DNA of 64,000 nucleotides from Zipacnadum sp036504235 (GCA_036504235.1 DASXVN010000019.1:62001-126000); one strand, 5' to 3'; counted from the first letter of the stretch, positions 32,411 through 41,024 are shown. Numbers and translations: made by a program. Notes: generated by a model from the sequence alone, not told the origin.

Positions 32411-34375
32411 CTAGGCCCACAGGTCGAGATTCTCGACGCTCCGGGCGTGGTTGGCAATGTAGTTGCGGCGCGGCTCGACCTGGTCGCCCATCAGAATGGA
32501 GATGATGCGGTCGGCTTCCTCCGCCTCTTCCACCATCACCTGGCGCATGACGCGCTTCTCCGGGGCCATGGTGGTCTCGGCCAAGTCGCCGGCGTCCATC
32601 TCGGCCAGACCCTTGAACCGGAAGACGGTGGTGTTGCGCCGCTTCAGGCTTCCCAGCAGCGTCTCCAGTTCCTTGTCGTTGAGCGCGTAGTAGGTGTCGC
32701 GCCCCGACTTGACGCGGAACAGAGGCGGCTGGGCGATGTACAGGTGCCCCTCCTCAATGAGCGGCCGCATGTAGCGGAAGAAGAAAGTCAGGATCAGAGT
32801 GCGAATATGCGACCCGTCTACGTCCGCGTCGGCCATGATGATGATGCGGTGGTAGCGCAGCTTGCTGAGATCAAACTGGGTGCTGGACTCGGCGCCGTTC
32901 TCCGCTTCGCCATTGCCATTGGTGTACATGGCGATGCCGGTGCCCAGCGCCGTGATCATCGCGGTGATTTCATAGTTGTCGAGAATCCGGTCGAGGCGGT
33001 TCTTCTCCACGTTGATGATGACGCCGCGCAGAGGCAAGATCGCCTGGTAGCGACCGTCCCGCGCCTGCTTGGCGTTGCCGCCGGCCGAGTCGCCCTCAAC
33101 CAGGAACAACTCACTGTCCGCGGCGTTGCGGCTGGAGCAGTCGGCCAGCTTGCCGGGCATCCCGGCGCTGGTCAGCGCGGTCTTGCGAGTGGCCTCCGCC
33201 GCCCGCCGGGCCGCGTCGTTGGCGCGGGCCGACAGCTCGGCGTTCTTGACGATGCGCCGGGCTACGTTGGGGTTTTCCTGGAGAAACTCGCTGAGCGTCT
33301 CGTAGACCATCGAGTAAACCAGACCCTCGATCTCGCCGTTGCCCAGCTTGGTCTTGGTCTGACCCTCGAACTGCGGGTGCAGCAGCTTGACGGAGATGAC
33401 GGCCGTCATCCCCTCGCGCACCTCGTTGCCGGTGAAGTTGCGCTGCTTCTCCTTGCGGATGCCGCTGCTGAGCGCGTAGGTGTTGATGGCGCGCGTCACC
33501 GCGGTCTTAAAGCCGGAGAGATGGGTGCCGCCCTCCGTGGTATGGATGGCGTTGGCATACGAGACGATGTTCTCGTGGATGGAGTCGTTGTACTGCAGGG
33601 CGAGCTGAATCTCGACATCGTCCGCCTCTTTTTGCAGGTAGATCGGCTTGTGCACGACTTCCTTGCCCTCGTTGAGGTACTCCACGTAGGCCCGGATGCC
33701 GCCGGAAAAATGAAACTCCTCCTCGAGCGGCTCCTCGGGGCGCTCGTCGCGCAGGAGGATGCGGACGCCGCCGGCCAGGAAGGCCAGCTCGCGCAGGCGC
33801 TGGGCGACCGTCGCGAATTCAAAGCGGGCCTCCTCGAAGATCTCCGGATCGGGCTTGAAGGCGGTGCGGGTGCCATGGCCCTTGGCCTTGCCGATCTCCT
33901 TGACCGGAGCGTCGGGCAGGCCGCGCTGGTAGCGCTGGGTGAAAACCTTGCCCTCGCGGGTGACCGTGACCTCGCACCAGGCGGACAGGGCGTTGGTACA
34001 GGAGACGCCGACGCCGTGCAGGCCACCGCTGACCTTGTAGCCGCCGCCGCCGAACTTGCCGCCGGCGTGCAGCACGGTCATGACGACTTCCAGGGCGGAG
34101 CGCTTCTCGTCGGGGTGCATGCCCACGGGGATGCCGCGGCCGTTATCGGTGACCTCGGCCACGTTGTCCGGCTTGAGCACAACCTCGATGGTATCACAGA
34201 CCCCGGCGAAGAACTCATCGATGCTGTTGTCAATGACCTCGCTGAGGATGTGGTGCAGGCCGCGCGAGCCGGTGGAGCCGATGTACATCGCGGGGCGCTT
34301 GCGCACGGCTTCGAGGCCCTTGAGGACCTTGATACTAGTAGCGTCATAGATGGGTGCGTCGTTGTTGGCTGCCAT
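32411..34375 (-). CDS. gyrB: DNA gyrase subunit B
   Basis: The ATPase subunit of gyrase, 654 residues. The GHKL ATP site shows in EVIDNSIDEFFAG, VTDNGRGIPVGMHPDEKRSALEVV and GGLHGVGVSCTNALS. The Toprim metal site shows in LFLVEGDSAGGNAKQARDG and MADADVDGSHIRTLIL. The length is standard and has no large insertion. The C-terminal RNYIANHARSVENLDLWA is the conserved GyrA-contact end. It is transcribed from a strong promoter 190 bases upstream. It is separated from gyrA by a glycosyltransferase gene and a block of palindromic repeats. Confidence 0.97.
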   Translation of the reverse strand: MAANNDAPIYDATSIKVLKGLEAVRKRPAMYIGSTGSRGLHHILSEVIDNSIDEFFAGVCDTIEVVLKPDNVAEVTDNGRGIPVGMHPDEKRSALEVVMTVLHAGGKFGGGGYKVSGGLHGVGVSCTNALSAWCEVTVTREGKVFTQRYQRGLPDAPVKEIGKAKGHGTRTAFKPDPEIFEEARFEFATVAQRLRELAFLAGGVRILLRDERPEEPLEEEFHFSGGIRAYVEYLNEGKEVVHKPIYLQKEADDVEIQLALQYNDSIHENIVSYANAIHTTEGGTHLSGFKTAVTRAINTYALSSGIRKEKQRNFTGNEVREGMTAVISVKLLHPQFEGQTKTKLGNGEIEGLVYSMVYETLSEFLQENPNVARRIVKNAELSARANDAARRAAEATRKTALTSAGMPGKLADCSSRNAADSELFLVEGDSAGGNAKQARDGRYQAILPLRGVIINVEKNRLDRILDNYEITAMITALGTGIAMYTNGNGEAENGAESSTQFDLSKLRYHRIIIMADADVDGSHIRTLILTFFFRYMRPLIEEGHLYIAQPPLFRVKSGRDTYYALNDKELETLLGSLKRRNTTVFRFKGLAEMDAGDLAETTMAPEKRVMRQVMVEEAEEADRIISILMGDQVEPRRNYIANHARSVENLDLWA

Positions 34376-34815
34376 AAGTTATCCGCAACTCCTGGGAGCG
34401 GCTGTGATTGTGGGGAGCCTCGGGACCGTCGTCTCTCGCCGCCTCGGTGACGCGCAGGGCACGAAGAAAAGTGCGGAAGGAGCCTTGCGGAGGATCACAG
34501 AGGAAGGCGCGAAACTGACGTCCGAGGGCGGCTATTTCCCCATCAACTGCCGGTCCATTTTTGCCAGCAACATTATACCAAAAATACCCCTTGCGGTCAA
34601 CTCGCGAAGGCCCGCCGCGACCAGGAAGAACGGGTCGGATGGGGCTAATTTTGCGCAGGTTTCATGGGATATTCTTGTACATAACCGACGGGGCGTAACC
34701 GGGGGGAAACCAGCCCGGAAAGCGGGGGTAGGGAATATCTTCCGCCGGGAGAAGATCGCCGGGCAGACGGCTTTCGCGGGGACCTCTGGGAGCGGCTTTG
34801 TGGGGTGCTTCTCTA
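34376..34815. other. 440-base gene-free stretch upstream of gyrB
   Basis: It contains the gyrB promoter at 34572-34600 and a leader of about 190 bases. There is no credible ORF with a start and ribosome site on either strand. One DnaA-box-like TTATCCGCA (34379-34387) differs from consensus at one base; a single box does not make an origin. Beyond the promoter (34601-34815), I see nothing identifiable. Confidence 0.7.
34572..34600 (-). promoter_or_regulatory. sigma70-type promoter for gyrB
   Basis: Minus strand: TTGACC (34600-34595), a 17-base spacer and a perfect TATAAT (34577-34572). Transcription would start near 34566, giving a leader of about 190 bases, long for a housekeeping gene and possibly a control region. 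Confidence 0.8.
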
Positions 34816-35520
34816 CTACTTCTTCCCCACCAATGCCGTGGCGATCCGCCAGGTCATGTCCTGGCGCGCGAGGTCCGTGAAGCCCGCGCGCTGCATCTCG
34901 GCGGCAACCTCCGCCGCGGGGACGAAGCTGACGATGGAGCGCGGCAGCCAGGCGTAGGCCGCGGCCTCGCCGCTCACCAGGCGGCCGATCAGCGGCACCA
35001 GGTGCTTGATGAAGCAGGCCACCGGGGCGGGCCAGGGCTCCCGGCACATCTCCAGCACCAGCGCCTGGCCGCCGGGTTGCAGCACCCGGTACGTCTCGCG
35101 AATCCCCTGGCGCCAGTCGGCTAGATTGCGCAGGCTGAAGCCGCACAGCACCACGTCAAAGGTCGCGTCCGGGAAGGGCAGCGCCAGCGCATCGGCGACC
35201 ACGCAGGAGGCCGGCTGCCCGGCCAGCTTGGCCGGCGCGCGGCGCAGCATGCCCTCCGAGAAGTCCGCCAGCACCATGCGCTCGACGTCCGGGTGGCGCC
35301 GCAGCCACAGCCGCGCCAACTCGCCGGTCCCCGCGCACAGGTCCAGGACCCGGGCCTTCGGCGGCGCCGGTGCTCCGCTGACCATCCGCTGCCGCCAGCG
35401 ATTCTCCAGGCCCAGAGTCAGCAGGCGGTTGAGCTGATCGTAGTGGGGGGCGATGCGCTCGAATTGCTCGTGAATCCAGACCGGGTGCGGGCAAGTTGGG
35501 CGGGGGCGGGACTCGGTCAT
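34816..35520 (-). CDS. menG: demethylmenaquinone methyltransferase-like SAM enzyme
   Basis: A 234-residue class I methyltransferase of the UbiE/MenG family. It probably methylates demethylmenaquinone, the final step of menaquinone synthesis. VWIHEQFERIAPHYDQLNRLLTLGLENRWRQ is the UbiE N-terminal signature. The SAM motif VLDLCAGTGELARLW and the post-II block FDVVLCGFSLRNLADW follow, then YRVLQPGGQALVLEMCREPW. The C-terminal helix matches UbiE. Its ATG overlaps the stop of the MoaD/ThiS gene by 4 bases (ATGA). No other men or ubi gene is present, so the substrate assignment is inferred. Confidence 0.85.
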   Translation of the reverse strand: MTESRPRPTCPHPVWIHEQFERIAPHYDQLNRLLTLGLENRWRQRMVSGAPAPPKARVLDLCAGTGELARLWLRRHPDVERMVLADFSEGMLRRAPAKLAGQPASCVVADALALPFPDATFDVVLCGFSLRNLADWRQGIRETYRVLQPGGQALVLEMCREPWPAPVACFIKHLVPLIGRLVSGEAAAYAWLPRSIVSFVPAAEVAAEMQRAGFTDLARQDMTWRIATALVGKK

Positions 35521-35804
35521 GGGCCGGACAAACCGGCGGCCAGGGGCGCGATGAGGGTGAGCTGATCGCCGTCCTCCACCAGGGTACCCAGGCCCTCCTG
35601 GAGGCGGAGCGGGTCGTCGTTCAGGTACAGGGCGGGCTCGCTGAGCAGCGCCCCCTGCGGGTCAAAGAGCTGATCGCCGAGGTCCGGGTACGCGGCGACC
35701 AGCGCCGCCAGGGCCTCGCCGACGGTGTCCCCGGCGGCAGAAACGGTGGCCTGCCCCTCGGCGAACGGCCGGAGCGGAGCGGAAAGATGAATGGTCAGAG
35801 ACAT
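35517..35804 (-). CDS. MoaD/ThiS family small sulfur-carrier-like protein
   Basis: A 95-residue beta-grasp protein. It opens with MSLTIHLSAPLRPFAEGQAT, then VGEALAALVAAYPDLGDQLF and the DGDQLTLIAPLAAG strand. MoaD- and ThiS-type carriers need a free C-terminal Gly-Gly that is adenylated and thiocarboxylated. Here the end is AGLSGP-stop, with only one Gly before the terminal Pro. It therefore either is processed, has lost this activity, or acts otherwise. No thiG, moaE or partner E1-type enzyme is seen in the window. It is translationally coupled to menG. Confidence 0.8.
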   Translation of the reverse strand: MSLTIHLSAPLRPFAEGQATVSAAGDTVGEALAALVAAYPDLGDQLFDPQGALLSEPALYLNDDPLRLQEGLGTLVEDGDQLTLIAPLAAGLSGP

Positions 35805-35824
35805 ACGTTGGCCCTCCTGAGGGT

Positions 35825-37126
35825 CTAGGCGGTCAGGCGACGGGCGCTCTCGTTGGCGCGGGCGATGACCTCGGCCTCGTCCAATTGCGTGAGCCGGCCG
35901 TCCCGGTAGAGAATCTTGCCGTGCACCATGGTCAGCTTCACGTCGTCGGCCCGCGCCGCGTAGGCCAGATGCGAGACCACGTTGTGCAGCGGCTGCAGGT
36001 GCGGCCGCGAGAGGTCCACCAGGATCAGGTCGGCCAGTTTGCCGGGGGTCAGCGTGCCGATCCGGTCCTCCAGCCCCACCACCCGGGCGGCCTCGCGGGT
36101 GGCCAGCGCCAGCACCGTCTCCGCCGGCATGGTCGTGGGGTCGCCGAGCACCGCTTTGTCCAGCAGCCCGGCCAGCAGGATTTCCTGGAACATGTCGAGG
36201 TTGTTGTTGGAAGCGCAGCCGTCCGTGCCCAGGCCGACCACCGCGCCCGCCGCGAGCAGCCGCGAGACCGGGGCAAAACCGGAGGCCAGCTTGAGATTGC
36301 TGCCGGGGCAATGCGCCACGCCCACGCGCTTTTCCGCGAGAATCTCGAAGTCGTGGTCGGTCAGATGCACGCAATGCGCCGCGGTCACCCGGGCCTCAAA
36401 CAGGCCCAGCCGGTCCAGGCGCTCCACCGGCGTCATCCCGTACTGCGCCAGGCTCTCCTCGACCTCATGCTGCGTCTCGGACACATGGATGTGGATGGGC
36501 ACGCCTAACTTCAGCGCCTCCTGCCGCACCTCCCGCAGGATTTCGTCGGTGCAGGTGTAGGGCGCGTGCGGTCCGAACATGGGATGCAGGCGGGGATACT
36601 GCTGCGCCTGGATCTCCAGGACAAAGGCGCGGGCGTCGTCGAGCAGCCGCTCGGGATGAGGCTGAAAGCCGAGCAGCACCCCGGAGGGACAGCCGCGGAT
36701 GCCGCCGTCTACCATCGCCCGGGTGGACTCGCGGAAGAAATGGTACATGTCGCAGCAGCATGTCACTCCACCGCGCAGCATCTCGGCGATCCCCAGCAGA
36801 GTACCCCAGTAGACGTCCTCCGGCAGCAGCTTGGCCTCCAGCGGCCAGATCTTGTCCTCCAGCCAGGACTTGAGCGGCATGTCGTCGGCATAACCGCGCA
36901 GGAGGGTCATGGCGACGTGGGTGTGGGCGTTGACCAGACCGGGCAGCAGCACGCCGCCGGCGCAGTCTACCACCGTGGCGTCCGGGGTCGCCGGAGCGGA
37001 GTCGGCGGGGCCGGCGTAGACGATCCGCTCGTTCTCGACCACCACCGTTCCCGCATGCACCGGCGTAGCGCCGGGCTCCATTGTCAGTACCACGGCGTTA
37101 TCCAGACGGGTCGTCGGCATGGGCAA
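35825..37126 (-). CDS. mtaD: S-adenosylhomocysteine/methylthioadenosine deaminase-type amidohydrolase
   Basis: A 433-residue TIM-barrel metal enzyme of the TRZ/ATZ/MtaD family that deaminates adenosine-type compounds. PGLVNAHTHVAMTLLRGYAD gives the first metal His pair. IHIHVSETQHEVEE and AAHCVHL carry the next His residues. VGLGTDGCASNNNLDMF has the catalytic Asp. A composite beta-sandwich forms both ends (IVYAGPADSA and LADLILVDL). The length is typical. It may recycle SAH made by the nearby methyltransferase, but this link is only positional. ATG 37126 has GAGCTTGCC before it. Confidence 0.9.
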   Translation of the reverse strand: MPMPTTRLDNAVVLTMEPGATPVHAGTVVVENERIVYAGPADSAPATPDATVVDCAGGVLLPGLVNAHTHVAMTLLRGYADDMPLKSWLEDKIWPLEAKLLPEDVYWGTLLGIAEMLRGGVTCCCDMYHFFRESTRAMVDGGIRGCPSGVLLGFQPHPERLLDDARAFVLEIQAQQYPRLHPMFGPHAPYTCTDEILREVRQEALKLGVPIHIHVSETQHEVEESLAQYGMTPVERLDRLGLFEARVTAAHCVHLTDHDFEILAEKRVGVAHCPGSNLKLASGFAPVSRLLAAGAVVGLGTDGCASNNNLDMFQEILLAGLLDKAVLGDPTTMPAETVLALATREAARVVGLEDRIGTLTPGKLADLILVDLSRPHLQPLHNVVSHLAYAARADDVKLTMVHGKILYRDGRLTQLDEAEVIARANESARRLTA

Positions 37127-37173
37127 GCTCCTGCGGAGAGATTCCAGGAAAGGCGGCTGGGGCTACGGGCGCG

Positions 37174-37803
37174 CTACTTGAGCAACTCGACCAGCCAGGG
37201 GTTGGTCGTCATCTCCTGCGTGAGTACGGTGGAGGCGCCGTGTCCGGGGTAGACCAGGGTGATCGGCGACAGGTCCGACAGCAGGCGGCGGAGGCTCTCG
37301 TTGAGCTGCGCCTCATTGCCGCCGGGCAGATCGGTGCGGCCTACGCCGCCGGCGAACAGCGTGTCGCCGGAAAAGACGACCTCCTCGGCGGTCAGGCAGA
37401 GCCCGCCCGGCGTGTGGCCCGGCGTGTGCAGCACCCGCAGGCTGTGGTCGCCGAAGCGGATCTGCTCCTCGTCCGTGACCTCGCGCACCTCGGTTCCCGG
37501 GCCCACGGGGGTCTCCGTGACGAAGAACTCCGGCCAAGTGCGGCGCAGCATGGGGCTGTCGGCCGGGTGGATGTAGACGGGGACCGGGATCGCACTCAGG
37601 ACGCTACGCAGCGCCCCGGTGTGGTCCGGGTGACCATGCGTGCACACGATCCCGACCACGCGCGCCTGGGTCGTGGCGATCGTTTCTAGGATGGTCTCCG
37701 GCTCCGCGCCGGGATCGATCAGGAGCGCCTCGGCGCGGTCCTCCTCCCAAACCAAGTAGCTGTTGGTGGCCAGGGGGCCGACGATAATCTGCGCAATCTG
37801 CAT
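37174..37803 (-). CDS. MBL-fold metallo-hydrolase (glyoxalase II-like)
   Basis: A 209-residue zinc hydrolase. The signature CTHGHPDHTGALRS holds the HxHxDH site (residues about 55-60). VFSGDTLFAGGVGRTDLPGG and LVYPGHGASTVLTQE provide further metal ligands. The compact size and PGHTPGG sequence resemble the YcbL/GloB-like group that hydrolyses glutathione or other thioesters. The specific substrate is unknown. ATG 37803 is preceded by GAGGTG at 8 bases; the GTG at 37812 in frame would add three residues. It lies 47 bases upstream of mtaD and probably in one operon. Confidence 0.9.
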   Translation of the reverse strand: MQIAQIIVGPLATNSYLVWEEDRAEALLIDPGAEPETILETIATTQARVVGIVCTHGHPDHTGALRSVLSAIPVPVYIHPADSPMLRRTWPEFFVTETPVGPGTEVREVTDEEQIRFGDHSLRVLHTPGHTPGGLCLTAEEVVFSGDTLFAGGVGRTDLPGGNEAQLNESLRRLLSDLSPITLVYPGHGASTVLTQEMTTNPWLVELLK

Positions 37804-37874
37804 GGCAAACACACCTCAGGGCCTCCCCCGCGGGCGGCCGGAATTCTCTCAGATTTTAGGGGCAGCGGCAGCGG

Positions 37875-38684
37875 CTACCGGGGGGACTCGCCGAAACGCC
37901 GGCGGGCCCGGTCGAGGCTATCGCGATCGTAGGCCCCCAGGCGTCCGGCCCGCGCATACTGGCGGTCCGCCTCGGCCTCGCGGCCTAACTTGGTCAACTG
38001 ATCGCCCAGCAGGCAACGATAGACCGGATTCTGCGGGCTGATCTGCACCGCGCGACGCAGGGTCGTCACCGCCCGCGAGCGGCGGCGCTGGCGGGCGTAG
38101 CAGGCCGCCAGACGCACGTGATACAGGTCGTCCAGCCGCGAGCAGTGCGCCGCGGACTCGTAATGCGCGGTGGCGGCGAGGAGGTCGCCCTGCGCGAAAT
38201 GGACTTCCGCTAGCTTGAAATGGTAGAACCCGTCGCGGGGGGCCAGCGCCACGGCGCGCTCCAGCTCCCGCCGCGCCGACTCGTACGCCCCGCTCTGCAG
38301 ATGAAGTTGCCCCAGCCGGTAGCGGTAATAGGCGCGGCCGGTGTCACACCGAACCGCCTCGGCCAGATGCCGCCGCGCGGCCTGCGGCTGGCCCATATTG
38401 GCCATCAGTTCGGCCAGGCCCAAGTGGCCCTCCGCCCGCCGGGGCGCGCGCCGCAGCGCCTCCCGGTAGGCGCTCAGCGCCTCGCGGGTGCGGTCCTGCA
38501 GTTGGTAGCTCTCGGCCAGACCCAGGTGGGCGTCCGGGCAATTCTGGTCCACGCGCAGGGCGCGGCGGTACTCCCGCTCGGCGGCCTCGCCGTGGCCGGC
38601 TTCCGCGATCTCGCGGCCCCGCTGGACATGCAACTGCACTTGTAGTTCTCGATCCTTACGAGCTTCGTCGTCGGCCTTTGACAT
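37875..38684 (-). CDS. TPR repeat protein
   Basis: A 269-residue protein made almost wholly of tetratricopeptide repeats, about six units of 34 residues. Examples are AEREYRRALRVDQNCPDAHLGLAE and LSAYREALRRAPRRAEGHLG. There is no signal peptide or membrane helix. Such proteins scaffold other proteins; no partner is evident. It lies between the MBL hydrolase and dtd with short spacers on the same strand, so it may be cotranscribed. Confidence 0.88.
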   Translation of the reverse strand: MSKADDEARKDRELQVQLHVQRGREIAEAGHGEAAEREYRRALRVDQNCPDAHLGLAESYQLQDRTREALSAYREALRRAPRRAEGHLGLAELMANMGQPQAARRHLAEAVRCDTGRAYYRYRLGQLHLQSGAYESARRELERAVALAPRDGFYHFKLAEVHFAQGDLLAATAHYESAAHCSRLDDLYHVRLAACYARQRRRSRAVTTLRRAVQISPQNPVYRCLLGDQLTKLGREAEADRQYARAGRLGAYDRDSLDRARRRFGESPR

Positions 38685-38723
38685 CGACCCGCCACCGCAC
38701 CCCCTCCCCCGCCGCGACCGGCG

Positions 38724-39173
38724 TCAGTGCAGTGCCTCCACCTCCAGCACCAGGGTAATCGGTCCGTCGTTGACCAGCGCCACGTGCATGTGCGCGCCAA
38801 ACTCGCCGGTCTCCACCGGCACGCCGCGCTCGCGTAGCGCCGCGACAAAATCCGCGAACAGCGCCGCGGCCTGCTCCGCCGGGGCCGCGCCCGTGAAGCT
38901 GGGCCGCCGCCCCTGGCGCGTGTCGGCAAGTAGCGTAAAATTCGGCACCGCGAGAATCTTTCCTTCCACCTCGAGGACGGAGAGATTCTGCTTGCCCTGC
39001 TCATCCTCAAAGATGCGTAGCTCCGGCAGCCGCCGGACCCAGTAGGCGAGCTGCGCCGCCCCGTCGGTCGGCCCAAAACCCACCAGCACCAACAGCCCCC
39101 GGCCGATAGCGCCGGTGCGCCGGCCCTCCACGGTCACCTGCGCCTCACTGACTCGCTGCACGACTAACCGCAC
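38724..39173 (-). CDS. dtd: D-aminoacyl-tRNA deacylase
   Basis: A 149-residue homodimeric proofreading enzyme that removes D-amino acids and misplaced Gly from tRNA. MRLVVQRVSEAQVTV is the standard N-terminus, GRGLLVLVGFGPTDG follows, and the C-terminal Gly-cisPro motif is NDGPITLVLE. The other active-site motif, usually SQFTL, reads PNFTLLAD here; Phe-Thr are kept but Ser-Gln are replaced. The length is normal. It lies 39 bases upstream of the TPR gene. Confidence 0.92.
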   Translation of the reverse strand: MRLVVQRVSEAQVTVEGRRTGAIGRGLLVLVGFGPTDGAAQLAYWVRRLPELRIFEDEQGKQNLSVLEVEGKILAVPNFTLLADTRQGRRPSFTGAAPAEQAAALFADFVAALRERGVPVETGEFGAHMHVALVNDGPITLVLEVEALH

Positions 39174-39203
39174 GAAAGCCTCCTAGGGCAGGCGCTGAAT
39201 GAT

Positions 39204-39231
39204 CTACATTCAGCGGAGCCGCTGAATGTAG
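39204..39231. repeat. perfect 12-bp hairpin spanning the end of the lipoprotein gene
   Basis: CTACATTCAGCG (39204-39215), GAGC loop, CGCTGAATGTAG (39220-39231). On the minus strand it covers the last codons and stop of the 39210-40193 gene. The following bases also spell a near-copy of the last codons (ATT-CAG-CGC-CTG before a stop). It may stop transcription, although there is no T-tract. Confidence 0.7.
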
Positions 39232-40193
39232 ACCGACCAGTCCACAATATCCACGGAGTTGCGCTGGGCCTGCGTGGTCGTGCCCTGCAGCGTGGAGTCG
39301 CCGGCGCCCTCGTGTACGAAGGCCGTGGCGTTGTTGAGGGTCGGGAACTGCCGCGGGTCGAAGGTGCGGATGGCGTCGTTGCCCAGCGGCCCCAGGCCAT
39401 CATAGCAGTGCCGGCGCGGATCAGTAATGGACGGGTCGAAAAGAAGCTGGGTGGTGGTGATGAAGTTGAAGCTCACGTTGGTGAGGTCGGCCCCCAGCGC
39501 GCCCAGATCAAAGGAGAAGCTCAAGGTATTGCCCCCCGCGGGCAACGTGTAGTTGAACAACCGCGGTGCGAGCAGAATGCCGGTCGGCGAAAGCTGCACC
39601 GAGACCGTGGCCGTGTCCCCCACCGCCAGAGCGCCGGTGGTGAAGGTCAGCCCCGGCACCGGCGGCGTGGTCGTGGAGGTGCTGGAATTGGCGAATACCG
39701 TGGCGTTGTAGTTGGTGCTCTGCCCGGTGCTGGCGGCCTTGAAGGTGACCGCGACCGTGGCCACGGGGGGCGAGCCCGGAGCCACCGAGGTCACGGTGAG
39801 CGTGTAGACGCCGGCCTCCGCGCCGGCGGCCGCGCCGGTGAGGCTCTGCCAGCCGCCGGTATGCCCGCCCAGCACCGCGTTCATCTGGGTCTTGTACAGG
39901 TTGTACTGGCCCAGGTGGTACTGCACGTAGTGGGTAATGGTCCCGGTGCCCCAGCCGTTGCCCCAGAAGGGCCCGGCCGCTACCGGCACCGGGAAGGAGG
40001 CCCCGTGGTTGTCCAGGGTATCCAGCGCCATGAAGTAGTAGGCGTTCTCGTCAATCGGCCCAGCCATGGTGAAGCTGGCGCTGAGCAGCGCCGTGGGCTG
40101 GGTCAGCCCGCCCAGACTGCCCTGATTGGCGCACCCGGCCAGCAGGCAGACGAGCAGGGCCCCGGCCAGGGCTGCGAAACGACCTGCGCTCAT
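39210..40193 (-). CDS. predicted lipoprotein of unknown function
   Basis: A 327-residue exported protein with a lipobox: LAGALLVCLLAGC, Cys at residue 21, in line with the lgt/lspA pair further right. The mature part is rich in Thr, Gly and beta-strand patterns (VYTLTVTSVAPG, TFTTGALAVGDTATVSVQLS), suggesting one or two Ig-like modules. The C-terminal NSVDIVDWSVYIQRLR is distinctive, but I know no family. Its ATG overlaps the PHP-domain gene stop by 4 bases, so the two are translationally coupled; the functional link is unknown. Confidence 0.78.
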   Translation of the reverse strand: MSAGRFAALAGALLVCLLAGCANQGSLGGLTQPTALLSASFTMAGPIDENAYYFMALDTLDNHGASFPVPVAAGPFWGNGWGTGTITHYVQYHLGQYNLYKTQMNAVLGGHTGGWQSLTGAAAGAEAGVYTLTVTSVAPGSPPVATVAVTFKAASTGQSTNYNATVFANSSTSTTTPPVPGLTFTTGALAVGDTATVSVQLSPTGILLAPRLFNYTLPAGGNTLSFSFDLGALGADLTNVSFNFITTTQLLFDPSITDPRRHCYDGLGPLGNDAIRTFDPRQFPTLNNATAFVHEGAGDSTLQGTTTQAQRNSVDIVDWSVYIQRLR

Positions 40194-40921
40194 GCTTCTT
40201 TCGCCTCCTCGCGACGCCGCAGGCGCTCCAGCATCTGCTGGGTATGGTCGCGCGTCACCGCGGCGAGTTCGCCCTCCTCTAGCCCCGCTGCCAGCAGCAG
40301 CGAGCGCACAAAGGGCGGCGTCAGGAACTGGCTCGGCTCGTGCAGATCGCTGCCCACCAGGAGCTTCGCGCCGGTCTTACGGGCCATCGCGGCCACGCGC
40401 CCGTTGCCCAGGGAGTGCCCCGGTTTGGCGCTAATCTCGACGAAAACCTCGTTTTCCGCGGCGAGGCGGGCCTCCTCCTCGGTCAGCAGCCCGGGGTGGG
40501 CCAGCAGGTCCACATTGGGGCAGCTCACCGCGGAGAGGTTGGTGCCCGGCTCGGTCGGCTCCACCAGCGTCTCGCCGTGGACGACCACGTAGACCGCGCC
40601 GGAGCGCCGGGCCAGCGCGGCCAACTCGGCCACCGCGGAGGCCGGCACGTGGGTTAGCTCGACACCGGGAAAACAGGGGAAGTCCCAACGCTCGCGGGCC
40701 AGACGGCAGTCGGCGGCCAGCTCCCGGATGCGCCGCTCCAGGCCGCCCAGGCCGGAGTGATCGCTGATGCCCAGCCCCTGGTAGCCCGCCACCACGGCCC
40801 GGCGGATCAGCTCAATCGGCGCCAAAACGCCGTCGCTGAGGATCGTGTGCGTATGGAAGTCGCACACCGGCCACAGGCCGGTCTCCGCTCCCGGGTTGAG
40901 TTCTTCGTCGCTAGCCACCAT
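40190..40921 (-). CDS. PHP-domain phosphoesterase (histidinol-phosphatase-like)
   Basis: A 243-residue metal-dependent phosphoesterase. CDFHTHTILSDG is motif I. GISDHSG, FPGVELTHVP and LLAHPG supply motifs II-IV. LLVGSDLHEPSQF holds the final Asp-His. It is shorter than the 260-280 residues of true HisK-type histidinol phosphatases and lacks neighbours from histidine biosynthesis, so it may cleave another phosphoester. GGAAGG stands before ATG 40921. Confidence 0.85.
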   Translation of the reverse strand: MVASDEELNPGAETGLWPVCDFHTHTILSDGVLAPIELIRRAVVAGYQGLGISDHSGLGGLERRIRELAADCRLARERWDFPCFPGVELTHVPASAVAELAALARRSGAVYVVVHGETLVEPTEPGTNLSAVSCPNVDLLAHPGLLTEEEARLAAENEVFVEISAKPGHSLGNGRVAAMARKTGAKLLVGSDLHEPSQFLTPPFVRSLLLAAGLEEGELAAVTRDHTQQMLERLRRREEAKEA

Positions 40922-40943
40922 GATAGCCCTTCCTTACGCCGCG

Positions 40944-40985
40944 GGGTCTCGTTGCTTAGACCCGGAAACCTTCCCCTAGGTTTCC
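40944..40985. other. paired hairpins between the feo operon and the PHP gene
   Basis: GGGTCT/AGACCC with an 8-base loop (40944-40963) is followed directly by GGAAACCT/AGGTTTCC (40964-40985). It lies after the last gene of the iron operon and before the PHP gene. There is no T-tract; it may slow or end readthrough. Confidence 0.45.
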
Positions 40986-41024
40986 CTGCCGCCTAGGCGA
41001 AGACCTGTCCGGCCGGCGCGACGC

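Noticed and set aside
32134..32457. Upstream extension of the GT2 frame containing A-C-P-E-P-V-E-G
   Set aside because: This peptide is only the translation of the CCCTTCGACAGGCTCAGGG repeat; the conserved enzyme begins at ATG 32133.
34376..34600. Chromosomal replication origin beside gyrB
   Set aside because: Only one DnaA-box-like site with a mismatch, no AT-rich unwinding region and no dnaA or dnaN.
35805..36374. Extension of the MoaD/ThiS frame to 285 codons
   Set aside because: It would overlap most of the deaminase gene on the same strand in another frame; the MoaD fold begins at ATG 35804.
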